Assembly: GCF_024199925.1 (NCBI RefSeq)
Contig: NZ_JANADR010000001.1
Span: forward strand, 6,823,501 to 6,887,500
Direction: 5' to 3'
DNA: 64,000 nucleotides
Source: Bradyrhizobium sp. CCGUVB1N3
Lineage (GTDB): Bacteria > Pseudomonadota > Alphaproteobacteria > Rhizobiales > Xanthobacteraceae
Shown here: positions 55,381 through 63,095 of the stretch, piece after piece
Position numbering within the stretch: the stretch's first letter is position 1
Layout of the letters: the number at the start of each line of letters is the position of its first letter
Translations under genes and position numbers: made by a program
The notes under the pieces: model-generated
The model's database searches: none
The model's input: the letters and a program-made list of their open reading frames with translations, nothing else
What the model was told of the DNA's origin: nothing

Positions 55381-55433
55381 ACGGTATAACGCGGTACCGT
55401 AAATCCGGTACCGTATTTGGCTCCGAAACGGTA
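55381..55433. promoter_or_regulatory. GGTACCGTA repeat cluster at the prophage start
   Basis: GGTACCGTA occurs at 55393-55401 and 55407-55415, 14 bp apart. ACGGTAT occurs at 55381 and 55427. The left ACGGTA pairs with TACCGT of the first 9-mer, giving an inverted repeat. It is a likely operator or replication/attachment region at the beginning of prophage sequence. Confidence 0.4.
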
Positions 55434-55500
55434 TCGGAAAATATTTTTGGGAAAAGCCCCGCCCGCAAGCCCAGAAGGCCGATCCGGCCCCGAAACCGTT

Positions 55501-55848
55501 GTGCGGGTGGTTGCCCCGGGCTTCGTGGCTGGGTTCGAAAGCGACGGCACGGTGCGCTGCGCCGCGCCGATCCTCAAGGCGCTCGTCGGCATGACCGACG
55601 ATGAGGCGCGCGCCTACATCAAGGCGAAAGGCTGGACGGCGAGCGTCATTCCGAACCAGCCAAGAATCCATCATCACTTCGCGGATTTCGGCGGCTGGCA
55701 CGCCGGGAGCTTCGAGGTCCGGCACGTCGGCGGACGAAAGTTTTTCTACTATGACGACAACGCCGGACGGCGCGCCATCTCCGGCAAGATGTCGAAAGAA
55801 CAGGCGCTCAAGGCGGCAGAGGAATTTCTCGGAGGACCCCAACGATGA
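55501..55848 (+). CDS. Small prophage protein
   Basis: About 115 aa from a GTG at 55501; the frame is open to a TTG at 55417. VRVVAPGFVAGFESDGTVRCAAPILKALVGMTDDEARAYIKAKGWTASVI, then HHHFADFGGWHAGSFEVRHVGGRKFFYYDDNAGRRAI. Not recognised. Its stop overlaps the ATG of the next small gene. Neither start has a clear ribosome site. Confidence 0.55.
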   Translation: MRVVAPGFVAGFESDGTVRCAAPILKALVGMTDDEARAYIKAKGWTASVIPNQPRIHHHFADFGGWHAGSFEVRHVGGRKFFYYDDNAGRRAISGKMSKEQALKAAEEFLGGPQR

Positions 55849-56003
55849 AGCGGCCGAAGGATGACGGCACCACGCTTGGCGAGGCGCTCCGCCTCGTCTG
55901 GGACTGGAAGGAAGCAAACGACCTTCGCTACCTGTCGCCTAGGGCGAGCCGTGATCTGGCCGAGCGCATCGAGCGCGCTCTGCTGGAGGAACGCCATTCG
56001 TAA
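55845..56003 (+). CDS. Very small prophage protein
   Basis: 52 aa (MKRPKDDGTTLGEALRLVWDW to ERHS), starting in the stop of the previous gene (ATGA). Charged, helical (SPRASRDLAERIERALLEER). The overlap and the lack of any competing frame support it. Function unknown. Confidence 0.5.
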   Translation: MKRPKDDGTTLGEALRLVWDWKEANDLRYLSPRASRDLAERIERALLEERHS

Positions 56004-56052
56004 GCAGGCGACGCCCCTACATTAGTTGCCGGATCATCTGGCGGGGCGAGCT

Positions 56053-56358
56053 GTGACGGCGCGGATCATCGATCTGCCGCCCGATGTCCAGCCCGCGCCC
56101 GTCCGGCAGGTTTACAGCCAGTGCATTCTGGAAGGCCGCGCGTCGCGCGCCGTGAAGGTGCCGCTCAGTGAATGTCCGCCCTATGTGGACGAGGACATGG
56201 CGATTTGCTGGCGCATGGGCTGGCGCTGGGAGGATGAGGAGCGCCGCATGAAGGTCGGCGACCGCGTGGAAAAGATCGAGGGTTACAGGTGGCCGGGCGT
56301 GATCGTGGCCAGCTTCACCAACATCAAGGGCGAGGCGCGTGTCGTGGTCGAAGTGTGA
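56053..56358 (+). CDS. Prophage protein with internal start
   Basis: 101 aa from a GTG at 56053; TTG at 56026 is also in frame. It looks like two units: residues 1-65 with ILEGRASRAVKVPLSECPPYVDED, and KVGDRVEKIEGYRWPGVIVASFTNIKGEARVVVEV, an SH3/KOW-like strand set. An internal ATG at 56248 has GAGGAG six bases upstream, so the second unit may also be made alone. Confidence 0.55.
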   Translation: MTARIIDLPPDVQPAPVRQVYSQCILEGRASRAVKVPLSECPPYVDEDMAICWRMGWRWEDEERRMKVGDRVEKIEGYRWPGVIVASFTNIKGEARVVVEV

Positions 56359-56618
56359 CGAGCCCGCCGTCGCTGGCGCGCTGCACATCTACGCACCCGA
56401 GCAACTGCGCGTGGTGCCAGGAGAGCGCAATGCAAAATGAGCAAACCAGCGGGCTGGTGCATGACATCTGCGAGCTGATCAACGGTGCCGAGCTGGGCCA
56501 CGCTCAGAGCGCGCTCAGCCACGTCCTGATCACCATCAGCGTCGCCATCGGCTATCCGAAGGAACTGGCCATGCAGTCGTTCGAGGCGCAGCGGGATGAC
56601 ATCGCCCACCGCAGGTGA
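56355..56618 (+). CDS. Small prophage protein
   Basis: 87 aa from the GTG overlapping the previous stop (GTGA), or 62 aa from the ATG at 56430, which has GGAGAG upstream. The front carries Cys (LARCTSTHPSNCAWCQES), and the rest is helical (LVHDICELINGAELGHAQSALSHVLITIS). The second start is better supported by the ribosome site. Unknown. Confidence 0.5.
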   Translation: MTSPPSLARCTSTHPSNCAWCQESAMQNEQTSGLVHDICELINGAELGHAQSALSHVLITISVAIGYPKELAMQSFEAQRDDIAHRR

Positions 56619-56776
56619 GCTGTCGCCTCGAGCAGCAGAACTTCGACACCTATACCCACATGTTTGAAGCCGCTCGCGCGAGCGGTGACTTCAACCTAAT
56701 GGAGCGCGCTGCGGCTGAGGACCAGCGCGCGCTCAATGCAGAAAGCTCGGAAGCAGGAGCAGGGCGAGCACAATGA
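56615..56776 (+). CDS. Very small prophage protein, GTGA-coupled
   Basis: 53 aa (VSCRLEQQNFDTYTHMFEAA ... AGAGRAQ) from a GTG that overlaps the stop of the gene before it. Charged and helical. It ends just before the anomalous poly-G junction. Another reading on the minus strand of the same DNA is possible, so support is modest. Confidence 0.4.
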   Translation: MSCRLEQQNFDTYTHMFEAARASGDFNLMERAAAEDQRALNAESSEAGAGRAQ

Positions 56777-56839
56777 TGGCGGCTAGGATTCCCCAGCCTC
56801 TTCCCTCGAACTCAAAGTGAGGACCCCGGAAGCGAAGGT
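56733..56839 (-). other. Possible small membrane protein fragment
   Basis: The minus-strand frame next to the poly-G tract reads HLRFRGPHFEFEGRGWGILA then AIIVLALLLLPSFLH and a stop: a polar head and one hydrophobic helix. No start codon precedes it except through the G-tract. It might be a 3' part of a gene in opposite orientation to its neighbours, joined here artificially. Confidence 0.25.
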
Positions 56840-56854
56840 GGGGGGGGGGGGGGG
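56840..56854. repeat. 15-base poly-G tract
   Basis: Fifteen consecutive G residues directly before the RuvC-like gene. It is by far the longest homopolymer noticed in the window. It falls where the N-terminus of the resolvase should be. It may be an assembly or sequencing artefact, or a phase-variable tract. Confidence 0.85.
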
Positions 56855-56895
56855 CACTCGGCGCGCCGACCGACGCAACGCCGCTGTCCGGCTCG

Positions 56896-57345
56896 GTGCG
56901 CTTTGCGCGCGAGGGCGCCTCGATGGGCGCCGTGTTTGCGGGCTGCCGCAATTGGCTGGGGCAGTTTCTCGATGCGCACAACGACGTCGAGCTGATCGTC
57001 TTTGAAGCGCCGATGGACCCGATGCTGTTCGTCGGGCGGCCGAGGCGCCCCGAGACCGCGCGGCAACTGATCGGACTCGCCGCCATCGTCGAGGAACGCA
57101 CCTATGATCGCGGGTACGACGTGCGCGAGGCCCGCGTCACCGATATCCGCAAGCATTTCATCGGCGCCAACCTCAAGCGCAGGGCCGCGAAAGAGGCGAC
57201 CATCGATACCTGCCACCGCCTGGGTTGGGCGCCGGCCGACGACAATGCCGCCGACGCGCTCGCGCTCTGGCACTATCAAGCCTCGATCCTCGATCCGAAG
57301 CTCGCGCTGCAGACCTCGCCGCTGTTTCGACGGAGGATCGCATGA
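56896..57345 (+). CDS. RuvC-like Holliday junction resolvase, N-terminus missing
   Basis: 149 aa from a GTG. RFAREGASMGAVFAGCRNWL, then ELIVFEAPMDPM (second acidic residue), then TARQLIGLAAIVEERTYDRG, KHFIGANLKRRAAKEATIDTC and DDNAADALALWHYQAS with the final acidic pair. The frame runs upstream through ALGAPTDATPLSGS to the poly-G tract. The first strand with its catalytic Asp (LDLAT/S-TGWA type) is not present, so about 12-15 residues appear replaced by the tract. As written it would be inactive. The stop overlaps the ATG of the methylase. Confidence 0.7.
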   Translation: MRFAREGASMGAVFAGCRNWLGQFLDAHNDVELIVFEAPMDPMLFVGRPRRPETARQLIGLAAIVEERTYDRGYDVREARVTDIRKHFIGANLKRRAAKEATIDTCHRLGWAPADDNAADALALWHYQASILDPKLALQTSPLFRRRIA

Positions 57346-58610
57346 GCCTGCGCTATCTCAGCGTCTGTAGCGGAATCGAAGCAGCCACCGTTGCGTGGCA
57401 CCCGCTCGGATTCATTCCGGTCTGGTTCGCCGAGATCGACCCGTTCGCCCGCGCCGTGCTGCTGCACCATTACCGCAGCGTGCCGAACCGCGGCGACATC
57501 ATCCGTTTCAGGGAGTGGCCCGATGCAGTTGTCGATGTTCTCGTCGGAGGAACGCCCTGCCAGTCGTTCTCGATCGCAGGACTTCGCGCTGGGCTGGCTG
57601 ATCCCCGAGGCAACCTCGCGCTCGTCTATCTTGCGATTGCTGAGCGGTATTGGCCCCGCTGGCTGGTCTGGGAGAACGTCACCGGCGTCCTGTCGTCGAA
57701 CGGAGGACGGGATTTTGGTGCCATCCTCGGAGGCCTGGTCGAACTCGGGTATGGCGTCGCCTACCGAGTGCTTGACGCTCAGTACGTGCGAGTGGACGGA
57801 TTCCCCTTCGCTGTCCCCCAGCGGCGCCGTCGTGTCATCGTTGTCGGACATCTTGGAGACTGGCGACGTGCCGCAGCGGTACTTTTTGAGCGCGAAAGCC
57901 TGTGCTGGGATCATCCGCCGCGCCGCTCGCCGGGGCAAAGAATTGCCCCCACAATTGAAGCACGCGCTGATGCAGGCGGCGCAGGCTGGGGCACCGACTT
58001 CCTTGTCGATGGCGGTTTAGTCCCCGAGGTAGCCAATCCGCTGACCGCCCGGATGACGAAGGGCGTCAACACCACCATGGACGAAGGCCCGACGATGGTT
58101 GCCTTCAAGCCGTCGCACTTCACGCGCGGCAAGGATGGCGCGCCTTCCGACGTGTTTCCGCCGCTGTCGGCCGATGCCGACAAGGGCGACCAGGACGCGC
58201 TCGTCGCCTTCTCCTGCAAGGACTACGGCGCCGATGTGGGCGCCGTTGCGCCGCCGATCCGCGCGATGGACTTCGACAGGAGCCACGCCAACGCCGGCGG
58301 CCAGCTCGCCGTCGCCTTCGCCCAGAACCAGCGCAACGAACTGCGCGAGCTCGATGTCGCCGGGGCCGTCTCCTCGATCCGGCGCGGCGACGCCAAGAAC
58401 GAGACGCTGCTTGCCGCCTGGAAAGTGCGGCGCCTTACGCCGCACGAATGCGAGCGCCTGCAGGGCTTCGCCGATGATTACACGCTGGTGCCCTATCGCG
58501 GTGGCCTCGCAGCCGATGGCCCGCGTTATCGCGCGCTCGGCAACAGCTTTGCGGTCAACGTCATGCGCTGGATCGGCCGGCGCATTCAGCTCGTCGAGGG
58601 AGTGGCGTGA
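57342..58610 (+). CDS. Phage DNA (cytosine-5-)-methyltransferase
   Basis: 422 aa from the ATG overlapping the resolvase stop (ATGA). LSVCSGIEAATVAWHPLGF is motif I, GGTPCQSFSIAGLRAGL is motif IV with Cys73, RWLVWENVTGVLSS motif VI and FAVPQRRRRVIVVG motif VIII. The end has RRLTPHECERLQGFADDYT and RALGNSFAVNVM (IX, X). A recognition region of about 170 residues separates VIII and IX. It probably hides phage DNA from host restriction. Confidence 0.9.
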   Translation: MSLRYLSVCSGIEAATVAWHPLGFIPVWFAEIDPFARAVLLHHYRSVPNRGDIIRFREWPDAVVDVLVGGTPCQSFSIAGLRAGLADPRGNLALVYLAIAERYWPRWLVWENVTGVLSSNGGRDFGAILGGLVELGYGVAYRVLDAQYVRVDGFPFAVPQRRRRVIVVGHLGDWRRAAAVLFERESLCWDHPPRRSPGQRIAPTIEARADAGGAGWGTDFLVDGGLVPEVANPLTARMTKGVNTTMDEGPTMVAFKPSHFTRGKDGAPSDVFPPLSADADKGDQDALVAFSCKDYGADVGAVAPPIRAMDFDRSHANAGGQLAVAFAQNQRNELRELDVAGAVSSIRRGDAKNETLLAAWKVRRLTPHECERLQGFADDYTLVPYRGGLAADGPRYRALGNSFAVNVMRWIGRRIQLVEGVA

Positions 58611-59572
58611 TGGTGACGTTCTACAAGCACCACATTCCCGATTGGATGGACGGCACCGAAGACCTCGATGACGGCCCTTATCGCGCCTATCACGTCGTCT
58701 GCCAGCTGATCTACCTCAACGAGGGACCGATCACGCTGCACGAAAAGGGAATCGCTGGCCGCTGCCACCAGCACGTTCTCGCGTTTCGGAAGAACCTTCG
58801 GGTCCTGATCGACGCCGGAAAGCTGCAGCTGATCGACGGCAGACTCCACAACAACCGCGCTGCAACCGAGCTTGAATCTGTCGTCGACCACCGGGCAACC
58901 TCGGCCAGAGGTGGTAGGGGTTCGGCCGGGGTTGCCAAGGGGTCCGCGAGGGGTTCGGCAGAGGTTCGCGATAGGTTTGATGCTGGTCCGCCGAATAACA
59001 CGTTGAAAAATAACGATCAGGCAACAGTACCACTGTTCGACCAGCAACAGCATAAGACTAGAGAAGAGAAGACTAGAGAAGAGAAGACTAGAAAAGAATG
59101 CAGCGATCTCTCTGAATCCGCGCCTGACGGCGCGGGAATTCAAGAAACCAGGGTCCTCGGGAACTACGACTTCGTCTCCGACGACGGATCGGTCTTGATC
59201 CTCGCCGACGAATTCGAACAGCTCCAAGCCGAACTGCCATCGATCAAAAACATTCGCGGCGTGGTTCGCCACGCGTGCCGGACGTGGCTGGATACTTTCG
59301 AGCCTAGTGAGCGCAAGGACGGGCTGCTGCGCTGGCTTCGCAAGAAGCACGCCGAAAACGGGCAGCGGCAATCATCAGTCAAACGCGAAGACGCCAAGGA
59401 GGCCGCGCGCCGCGCGGTCGAGGCGGACATCGAGCGCCGCAAGCAGGCGGACAAGGCGCTCGCTGTGCGCGAGCGGCTTGCGCAAGAACGGCAACAGCGA
59501 AGGGAGGCGAACCATGCACAAGCCGGACCCGGAGGAGAACTGGCACCTCCTCACCCGCACGGGAGCCACTAA
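58610..59572 (+). CDS. DUF1376-like phage replication protein
   Basis: 320 aa (GTG at 58607 overlaps the methylase stop; the ATG at 58610 is equally possible). FYKHHIPDWMDGTEDLDDGPYRAYHVVCQLIYLNEGPIT matches the DUF1376/YdaU N-terminal winged-helix form found in phage replication-initiation genes. The middle is low-complexity with a 15-bp tandem repeat, the C-terminal part (about 185-240) is a compact helical domain (IKNIRGVVRHACRTWLDTFEP), and the end is highly charged. It comes before the primase-helicase and probably loads it. Confidence 0.75.
   Translation: MVTFYKHHIPDWMDGTEDLDDGPYRAYHVVCQLIYLNEGPITLHEKGIAGRCHQHVLAFRKNLRVLIDAGKLQLIDGRLHNNRAATELESVVDHRATSARGGRGSAGVAKGSARGSAEVRDRFDAGPPNNTLKNNDQATVPLFDQQQHKTREEKTREEKTRKECSDLSESAPDGAGIQETRVLGNYDFVSDDGSVLILADEFEQLQAELPSIKNIRGVVRHACRTWLDTFEPSERKDGLLRWLRKKHAENGQRQSSVKREDAKEAARRAVEADIERRKQADKALAVRERLAQERQQRREANHAQAGPGGELAPPHPHGSH
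59055..59097 (+). repeat. 15-bp in-frame tandem repeat
   Basis: AGACTAGAGAAGAGA is repeated nearly three times in the replication gene, encoding KTREEKTREEKTRKE. As it is a multiple of three, copy-number change would keep the frame. Confidence 0.7.
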
Positions 59573-59834
59573 GCCGGGGACGTTCCGCTGCCCCATGTGC
59601 AGCCATCAGCGGAAGCACCACAAGTCGCAGAAGTGCCTGTCGGTCAAACAAGCGAGTGTCGGCGATGGTTTCATTTTCAAATGCCACCACTGCGGATTTG
59701 CAGGTTATGCAGTCGCGCCTGGCGGACAACGCCATCGAGTGGGCGCGCCTCGAGCGCAAGATCAGTTTAGAAACCTTGCGCAAGCTGCCCGTCGCATCCG
59801 GCAACGTGTTTTTTCCCGATTTGAACCGCCGTAG
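59514..59834 (+). CDS. Zinc-ribbon primase domain in a separate frame
   Basis: 106 aa. ATG at 59514 has GGGAGG five bases upstream. CPMCSHQRKHHKSQKCLSV and FKCHHCGFAGYAV give the two Cys pairs of a T7 gp4-like primase zinc domain. After about residue 66 the frame loses sense (GGQRHRVGAPRAQ), while the frame one base further on continues as toprim and helicase. Thus this looks like the first part of the primase-helicase, split off by a frame change. It could be a real short protein if frameshifting is programmed. Confidence 0.6.
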   Translation: MHKPDPEENWHLLTRTGATKPGTFRCPMCSHQRKHHKSQKCLSVKQASVGDGFIFKCHHCGFAGYAVAPGGQRHRVGAPRAQDQFRNLAQAARRIRQRVFSRFEPP

Positions 59835-61182
59835 CGATGCGCTGATCTTCCTGTACCCGGAAGGCTGGAAGGCGCGTGCATTTCCGGAAAAGGCGTTCAC
59901 GTCGCGCAAGGGAACGGCGCTGACGTTCTGGAACATCGAGGCGGTGCTCAATGGCCCGTTGAGCGACGTCTACATCGCCGAGGGCGAACTCGACGGCTGC
60001 GCGCTCGTCGAATCCGGGCTGCCGGTCGATCAGGTGCTGGCGGCGCCGGCGGCGAGCGGCGGCAGCTATCAGTACGTGATCGAGGCGCTGGAGAGCGGCC
60101 TTGCGAAGGCAAAGCGTGTCATCTGGTGCGGCGACCAGGACAGCGCCGGTCTGAAGCTGCGCGCCGTCATGGCGCAGCTGTTCGGCATCGCACGGTTCTA
60201 TTTCGTCGAATGGCCCGAGGGTTCGAAGGATGCCAATGATCATCTGCGGACGGACGGCGCGCAGGCAGTGCGCGACCTTGTGCTCTATGGCTTGATGCCG
60301 TGGCCGACGAGCGGCCTGTATCGGATGAGCGAGCTTCCCGATCCGCCGCCGATGACGATCTGGACCCCGGGCTTCAACAGCTGGGGCCACCGCTGCAAGC
60401 TCGCGGCTGGCACGCTGTCGGTGGTCACCGGCCATCCCGGCATGGGCAAAACCACGGTCTTCGGGCAGGTCTGGTTTCAGGTCGTCCAGTATCACGAACT
60501 GGTCGCGTGCATCGCGAGCTTCGAGACGCGGCCGAAACCGCATCTGCGGCGCCAGCTGCGCACGCTGCTCAGCCGAAAGCTTGAATCGGTGATGACCGAC
60601 AGGGAGATCGCTGATGCGGACCGCTGGATCAACGAGCACTACCTGTTCATGGCCCATCCGGAGCGGCGCCCCGATCTCGGATGGCTGCTGTCGCAGGCCG
60701 AAGCTGCCGTGCATCGGCACAGCGTGAAGATTCTGCAGATCGATCCGTGGAATCGGCTGGAGGCGAGCCGCGAGCCGCGCGAAAGCGAAACCGACTATAT
60801 CGGCCGCTGCCTGCGCGAGCTGTACAACTTCGCCGTCGATCTCGACTGCCATGTGCAGATTCTCGCGCATCCGGCCAAGGCTGGCGACGGTTATCGCCGC
60901 AGCGATCCGCCCGAGCTTGAGCACATCCACGGCTCGAAACACTGGGACAACATGGTCGACCAGGGCTTCGTGGTGCATCGGCCGCAGTTGTTCAACGACC
61001 GCGGCGAACGCGAATTTTACACCGAGCTGCACCACAAGAAATCACGCTTCGAAGAGCTGGGCTACGCGACGAAGTTCGGCCTCGAATACCAGACTGACAC
61101 CGGGCGGTTTGCTGAATGCGATCTGGTCAAAAAGAAATCGAAGCAGCAGGCAGCTGCGCCGCTGTTTGACGAAGGGAGGTAA
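59707..61182 (+). CDS. Toprim primase and DnaB-like helicase
   Basis: 491 aa from the ATG at 59707; the frame is open from 59656. A toprim domain with AEGELDGCALVES (Glu92-Asp96 region) and IWCGDQDSAGLK (DQDSAG at 143-148). A RecA-type helicase domain has Walker A VTGHPGMGKTT (240-250), ILQIDPWNRLE (Walker B) and HSVKILQ..QILAHPAK (motif III/IV). This is the fused primase-helicase of T7 gp4 type. The zinc ribbon that should precede it is encoded in the overlapping frame. It makes primers and unwinds phage DNA. Confidence 0.82.
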   Translation: MQSRLADNAIEWARLERKISLETLRKLPVASGNVFFPDLNRRSDALIFLYPEGWKARAFPEKAFTSRKGTALTFWNIEAVLNGPLSDVYIAEGELDGCALVESGLPVDQVLAAPAASGGSYQYVIEALESGLAKAKRVIWCGDQDSAGLKLRAVMAQLFGIARFYFVEWPEGSKDANDHLRTDGAQAVRDLVLYGLMPWPTSGLYRMSELPDPPPMTIWTPGFNSWGHRCKLAAGTLSVVTGHPGMGKTTVFGQVWFQVVQYHELVACIASFETRPKPHLRRQLRTLLSRKLESVMTDREIADADRWINEHYLFMAHPERRPDLGWLLSQAEAAVHRHSVKILQIDPWNRLEASREPRESETDYIGRCLRELYNFAVDLDCHVQILAHPAKAGDGYRRSDPPELEHIHGSKHWDNMVDQGFVVHRPQLFNDRGEREFYTELHHKKSRFEELGYATKFGLEYQTDTGRFAECDLVKKKSKQQAAAPLFDEGR

Positions 61183-61184
61183 AG

Positions 61185-61706
61185 ATGGACTGCGTTTTGA
61201 TCCGGCGGGACGACCCGCTGAAGTTCAACCCGCTGGAAGACGCGGTGCTGGAAGATATCGCACCGCCGATCTGGCACGGCCCGCATGTCGGCAAGCGTCT
61301 CGCCGAGGCCATGCGGACGCTGCGCAGTTTGCCGATGGGTGGCGTCGGCGGCTACGGCGGCAGCTGGCCGCCCTACGCTTACGAGTTCGAAGACATGCTG
61401 GCGCAGGCCGAGCAAGGCGAGCTCGAGAAAACGCAGCGGCTGCAGAATCGGGTGCGGCTGCTGCCGTCCTACGCCGACGTGACGCGCATGGAGGCGGCGA
61501 TCTGCTGGCCTGCGCAGTATCTCGCGCGCACCAGCTGGCTCCTGGTCGCCGTCAATGCTGTGGCGTTTGCGCGCTCGATCGAGCGTGACGCGAGCTGGGT
61601 GGCCAACCGGCGCGGCGGCTTCGCCGAGACGTGGCGCGACCGCCATGATCGCGGCTGCGAGATCATCGCCGCTGGTCTCCGTGACGAATTGGCTCCGGTG
61701 TTCTGA
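61185..61706 (+). CDS. Phage hypothetical protein, 173 aa
   Basis: Starts three bases after the helicase with GGGAGG upstream. PLEDAVLEDIAPPIWHGPHV and AEAMRTLRSLPMGGVGGYGGSWPPYAYEFEDM suggest a globular helical domain, RMEAAICWPAQYLARTSWLLVAVN follows, and an amphipathic end. Similar proteins are common beside phage replication genes; I cannot name the family safely. It shares one base with the next ATG. Confidence 0.7.
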   Translation: MDCVLIRRDDPLKFNPLEDAVLEDIAPPIWHGPHVGKRLAEAMRTLRSLPMGGVGGYGGSWPPYAYEFEDMLAQAEQGELEKTQRLQNRVRLLPSYADVTRMEAAICWPAQYLARTSWLLVAVNAVAFARSIERDASWVANRRGGFAETWRDRHDRGCEIIAAGLRDELAPVF

Positions 61707-61909
61707 TGGAAGCAACGATCACGATAGACGGCCACACGCTGACAATGGGCCAGAGCATGTCGGTTCGCGTCGCCATCACCGCGTTCCTGATGGAGCTGAA
61801 CAACGACAAGGAGTTCGCGGCAGACCTCGGGCAGATCGGCATCCAGTATCACGCCCGCCTGACCGAGGTGCTGCACCTGATCCACGAAGAGGCAAGGAGG
61901 AGCGAATGA
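61706..61909 (+). CDS. Small phage hypothetical protein
   Basis: 67 aa (MEATITIDGHTLTMGQSMSV, then AITAFLMELNNDKEFAADLG). The ATG shares one base with the previous stop. It is a short strand pair and two helices, perhaps a dimer. Its stop overlaps the next ATG (ATGA). Unknown. Confidence 0.65.
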   Translation: MEATITIDGHTLTMGQSMSVRVAITAFLMELNNDKEFAADLGQIGIQYHARLTEVLHLIHEEARRSE

Positions 61910-62082
61910 GCTACGACTCGCGCGTCTATGATCTCGCCGAGCTGTTCCTCTCCGACGAGACGGCAAAAATTAACACGGAGGAAAACCGCAAGGCGCTCGC
62001 GCAGCATCTGCAGGACGAGCTGGAGCTTTTCATCGCCTATCTGCGGCCCGAGGCTGAACAGCAGAAGGAACATGGACATTGA
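61906..62082 (+). CDS. Small acidic phage protein
   Basis: 58 aa (MSYDSRVYDLAELFLSDETA to QQKEHGH) starting in the previous stop. Acidic and helical (RKALAQHLQDELELFIAYL). The next gene begins inside its last codons. Unknown. Confidence 0.6.
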   Translation: MSYDSRVYDLAELFLSDETAKINTEENRKALAQHLQDELELFIAYLRPEAEQQKEHGH

Positions 62083-62701
62083 GTTCGAATTGCCGCGCGG
62101 CGCCGAGCGCGAGTACCTGATCGTGTTTGGCGTGGCAGCGATCTACATCGCGACGGCGCCTTCCGGCGAACCGGCCATTGTCGGCGCCTCGCGCGATCTC
62201 GAACGGACGCAGCGGGCAATCCAGGCGAAGTGGCCCTCGTTCGAAATCACCGCTGCCTTCTGGGTCAGGGATCGCCATGCTGCGGAGAAGATCGCCTCGG
62301 CCGTGAACGCCAATTTGCGCCACAACACTGACGGCAGGCTTACAGCGCGCGGCGAAACTGCGGCGCGATTGATCGAAACTGTCGCTGCCGAGCGCGAAAT
62401 TGTGCTGACACGCCACGAGACCGCTATGGAGCGCGTCCACGTCGCTGTTGAGCGCGTTGCGACGCAAATCAGCGAGTCAAATGCTTCGGGTGAGTTGGCC
62501 TGGTTCAATGCTGCCTATCGCGAGTGGCGTCTTGAAGCAAAAAAATTTGGCCTCGGAATGAGCTATGCTGAAGCGCGCGCGAGGCTTCGGAAAGAAGTCA
62601 CCAAGCGTCTCATTCGGCTGAACAAACTCGATTTACGCGAAGACCTGTTGCCGAGCATCTTTCCAGCGTTGCCACAACATCGTCGAAAAAAATTTCGTTG
62701 A
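62072..62701 (+). CDS. Possible GIY-YIG-like phage protein
   Basis: 209 aa from the ATG at 62072, which has AAGGA upstream. YLIVFGVAAIYIATAPSGEPAIVGASRDLERTQRAIQAKWP resembles the strand-loop-strand of a GIY-YIG domain (IY..A..GEP..VG.S.d), and WVRDRHAAEKI could supply the Arg and Glu. The second half is a helical region (ETAMERVHVAVERVATQ). The match is weak. A nuclease role is only a possibility. Confidence 0.5.
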   Translation: MDIEFELPRGAEREYLIVFGVAAIYIATAPSGEPAIVGASRDLERTQRAIQAKWPSFEITAAFWVRDRHAAEKIASAVNANLRHNTDGRLTARGETAARLIETVAAEREIVLTRHETAMERVHVAVERVATQISESNASGELAWFNAAYREWRLEAKKFGLGMSYAEARARLRKEVTKRLIRLNKLDLREDLLPSIFPALPQHRRKKFR

Positions 62702-62807
62702 CGCCCTGAAAAAAGGGGTGTCTGCTACGCGCACGCGCCCGAGGCCAGAGCCATGCGCTCGATCGGGCGGCGCCCGTAGTGAGACGAACACACCAAAACT
62801 TCTTGAG

Positions 62808-62838
62808 CCGATCTCGTTTCTGCGGGATCGGTTTTTTT
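62808..62838 (+). terminator. Rho-independent terminator in the prophage
   Basis: CCGATC (62808-62813) and GATCGG (62826-62831) with a 12-base loop, followed by TTTTTTT. It ends the run of genes from the replication region. The endolysin genes that follow may have their own promoter. Confidence 0.65.
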
Positions 62839-62852
62839 GCGGACATTGCAGC

Positions 62853-63095
62853 ATGAGGCAGCTCGCTGGTCGCGTGATCGCGCTCGCGGTCGGCGCCCTT
62901 GTCGTGCTGCACACGGTCGATGGGCGCGAGATCATCGTCAACCCGGCGCAGATCACGACCATGCGCGAGGCACACGACGCCGATGATCCAAACCGGGCGT
63001 TCACCGAGCAGGTACGCTGCATGATCAACACAGCCGATGGGAAATTCGTCACCGTGGTCGAAGAGTGCGAAGCCATCAGGGAGATGCTGAAATGA
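62853..63095 (+). CDS. Small prophage protein before the endolysin
   Basis: 80 aa from the ATG at 62853 after the terminator. RQLAGRVIALAVGALVVLHT, then VDGREIIVNPAQITTMREAHDA and QVRCMINTADGKFVTVVEECEAIREML. It looks like a small beta protein with a hydrophobic front, similar to short phage proteins with a conserved G-R-E-I-x-V-N pattern. It is joined to the endolysin start by ATGA. Confidence 0.6.
   Translation: MRQLAGRVIALAVGALVVLHTVDGREIIVNPAQITTMREAHDADDPNRAFTEQVRCMINTADGKFVTVVEECEAIREMLK

Noticed and set aside
59767..61035. 422-codon minus-strand frame opposite the primase-helicase
   Set aside because: Antisense shadow; the plus strand carries toprim and Walker motifs.
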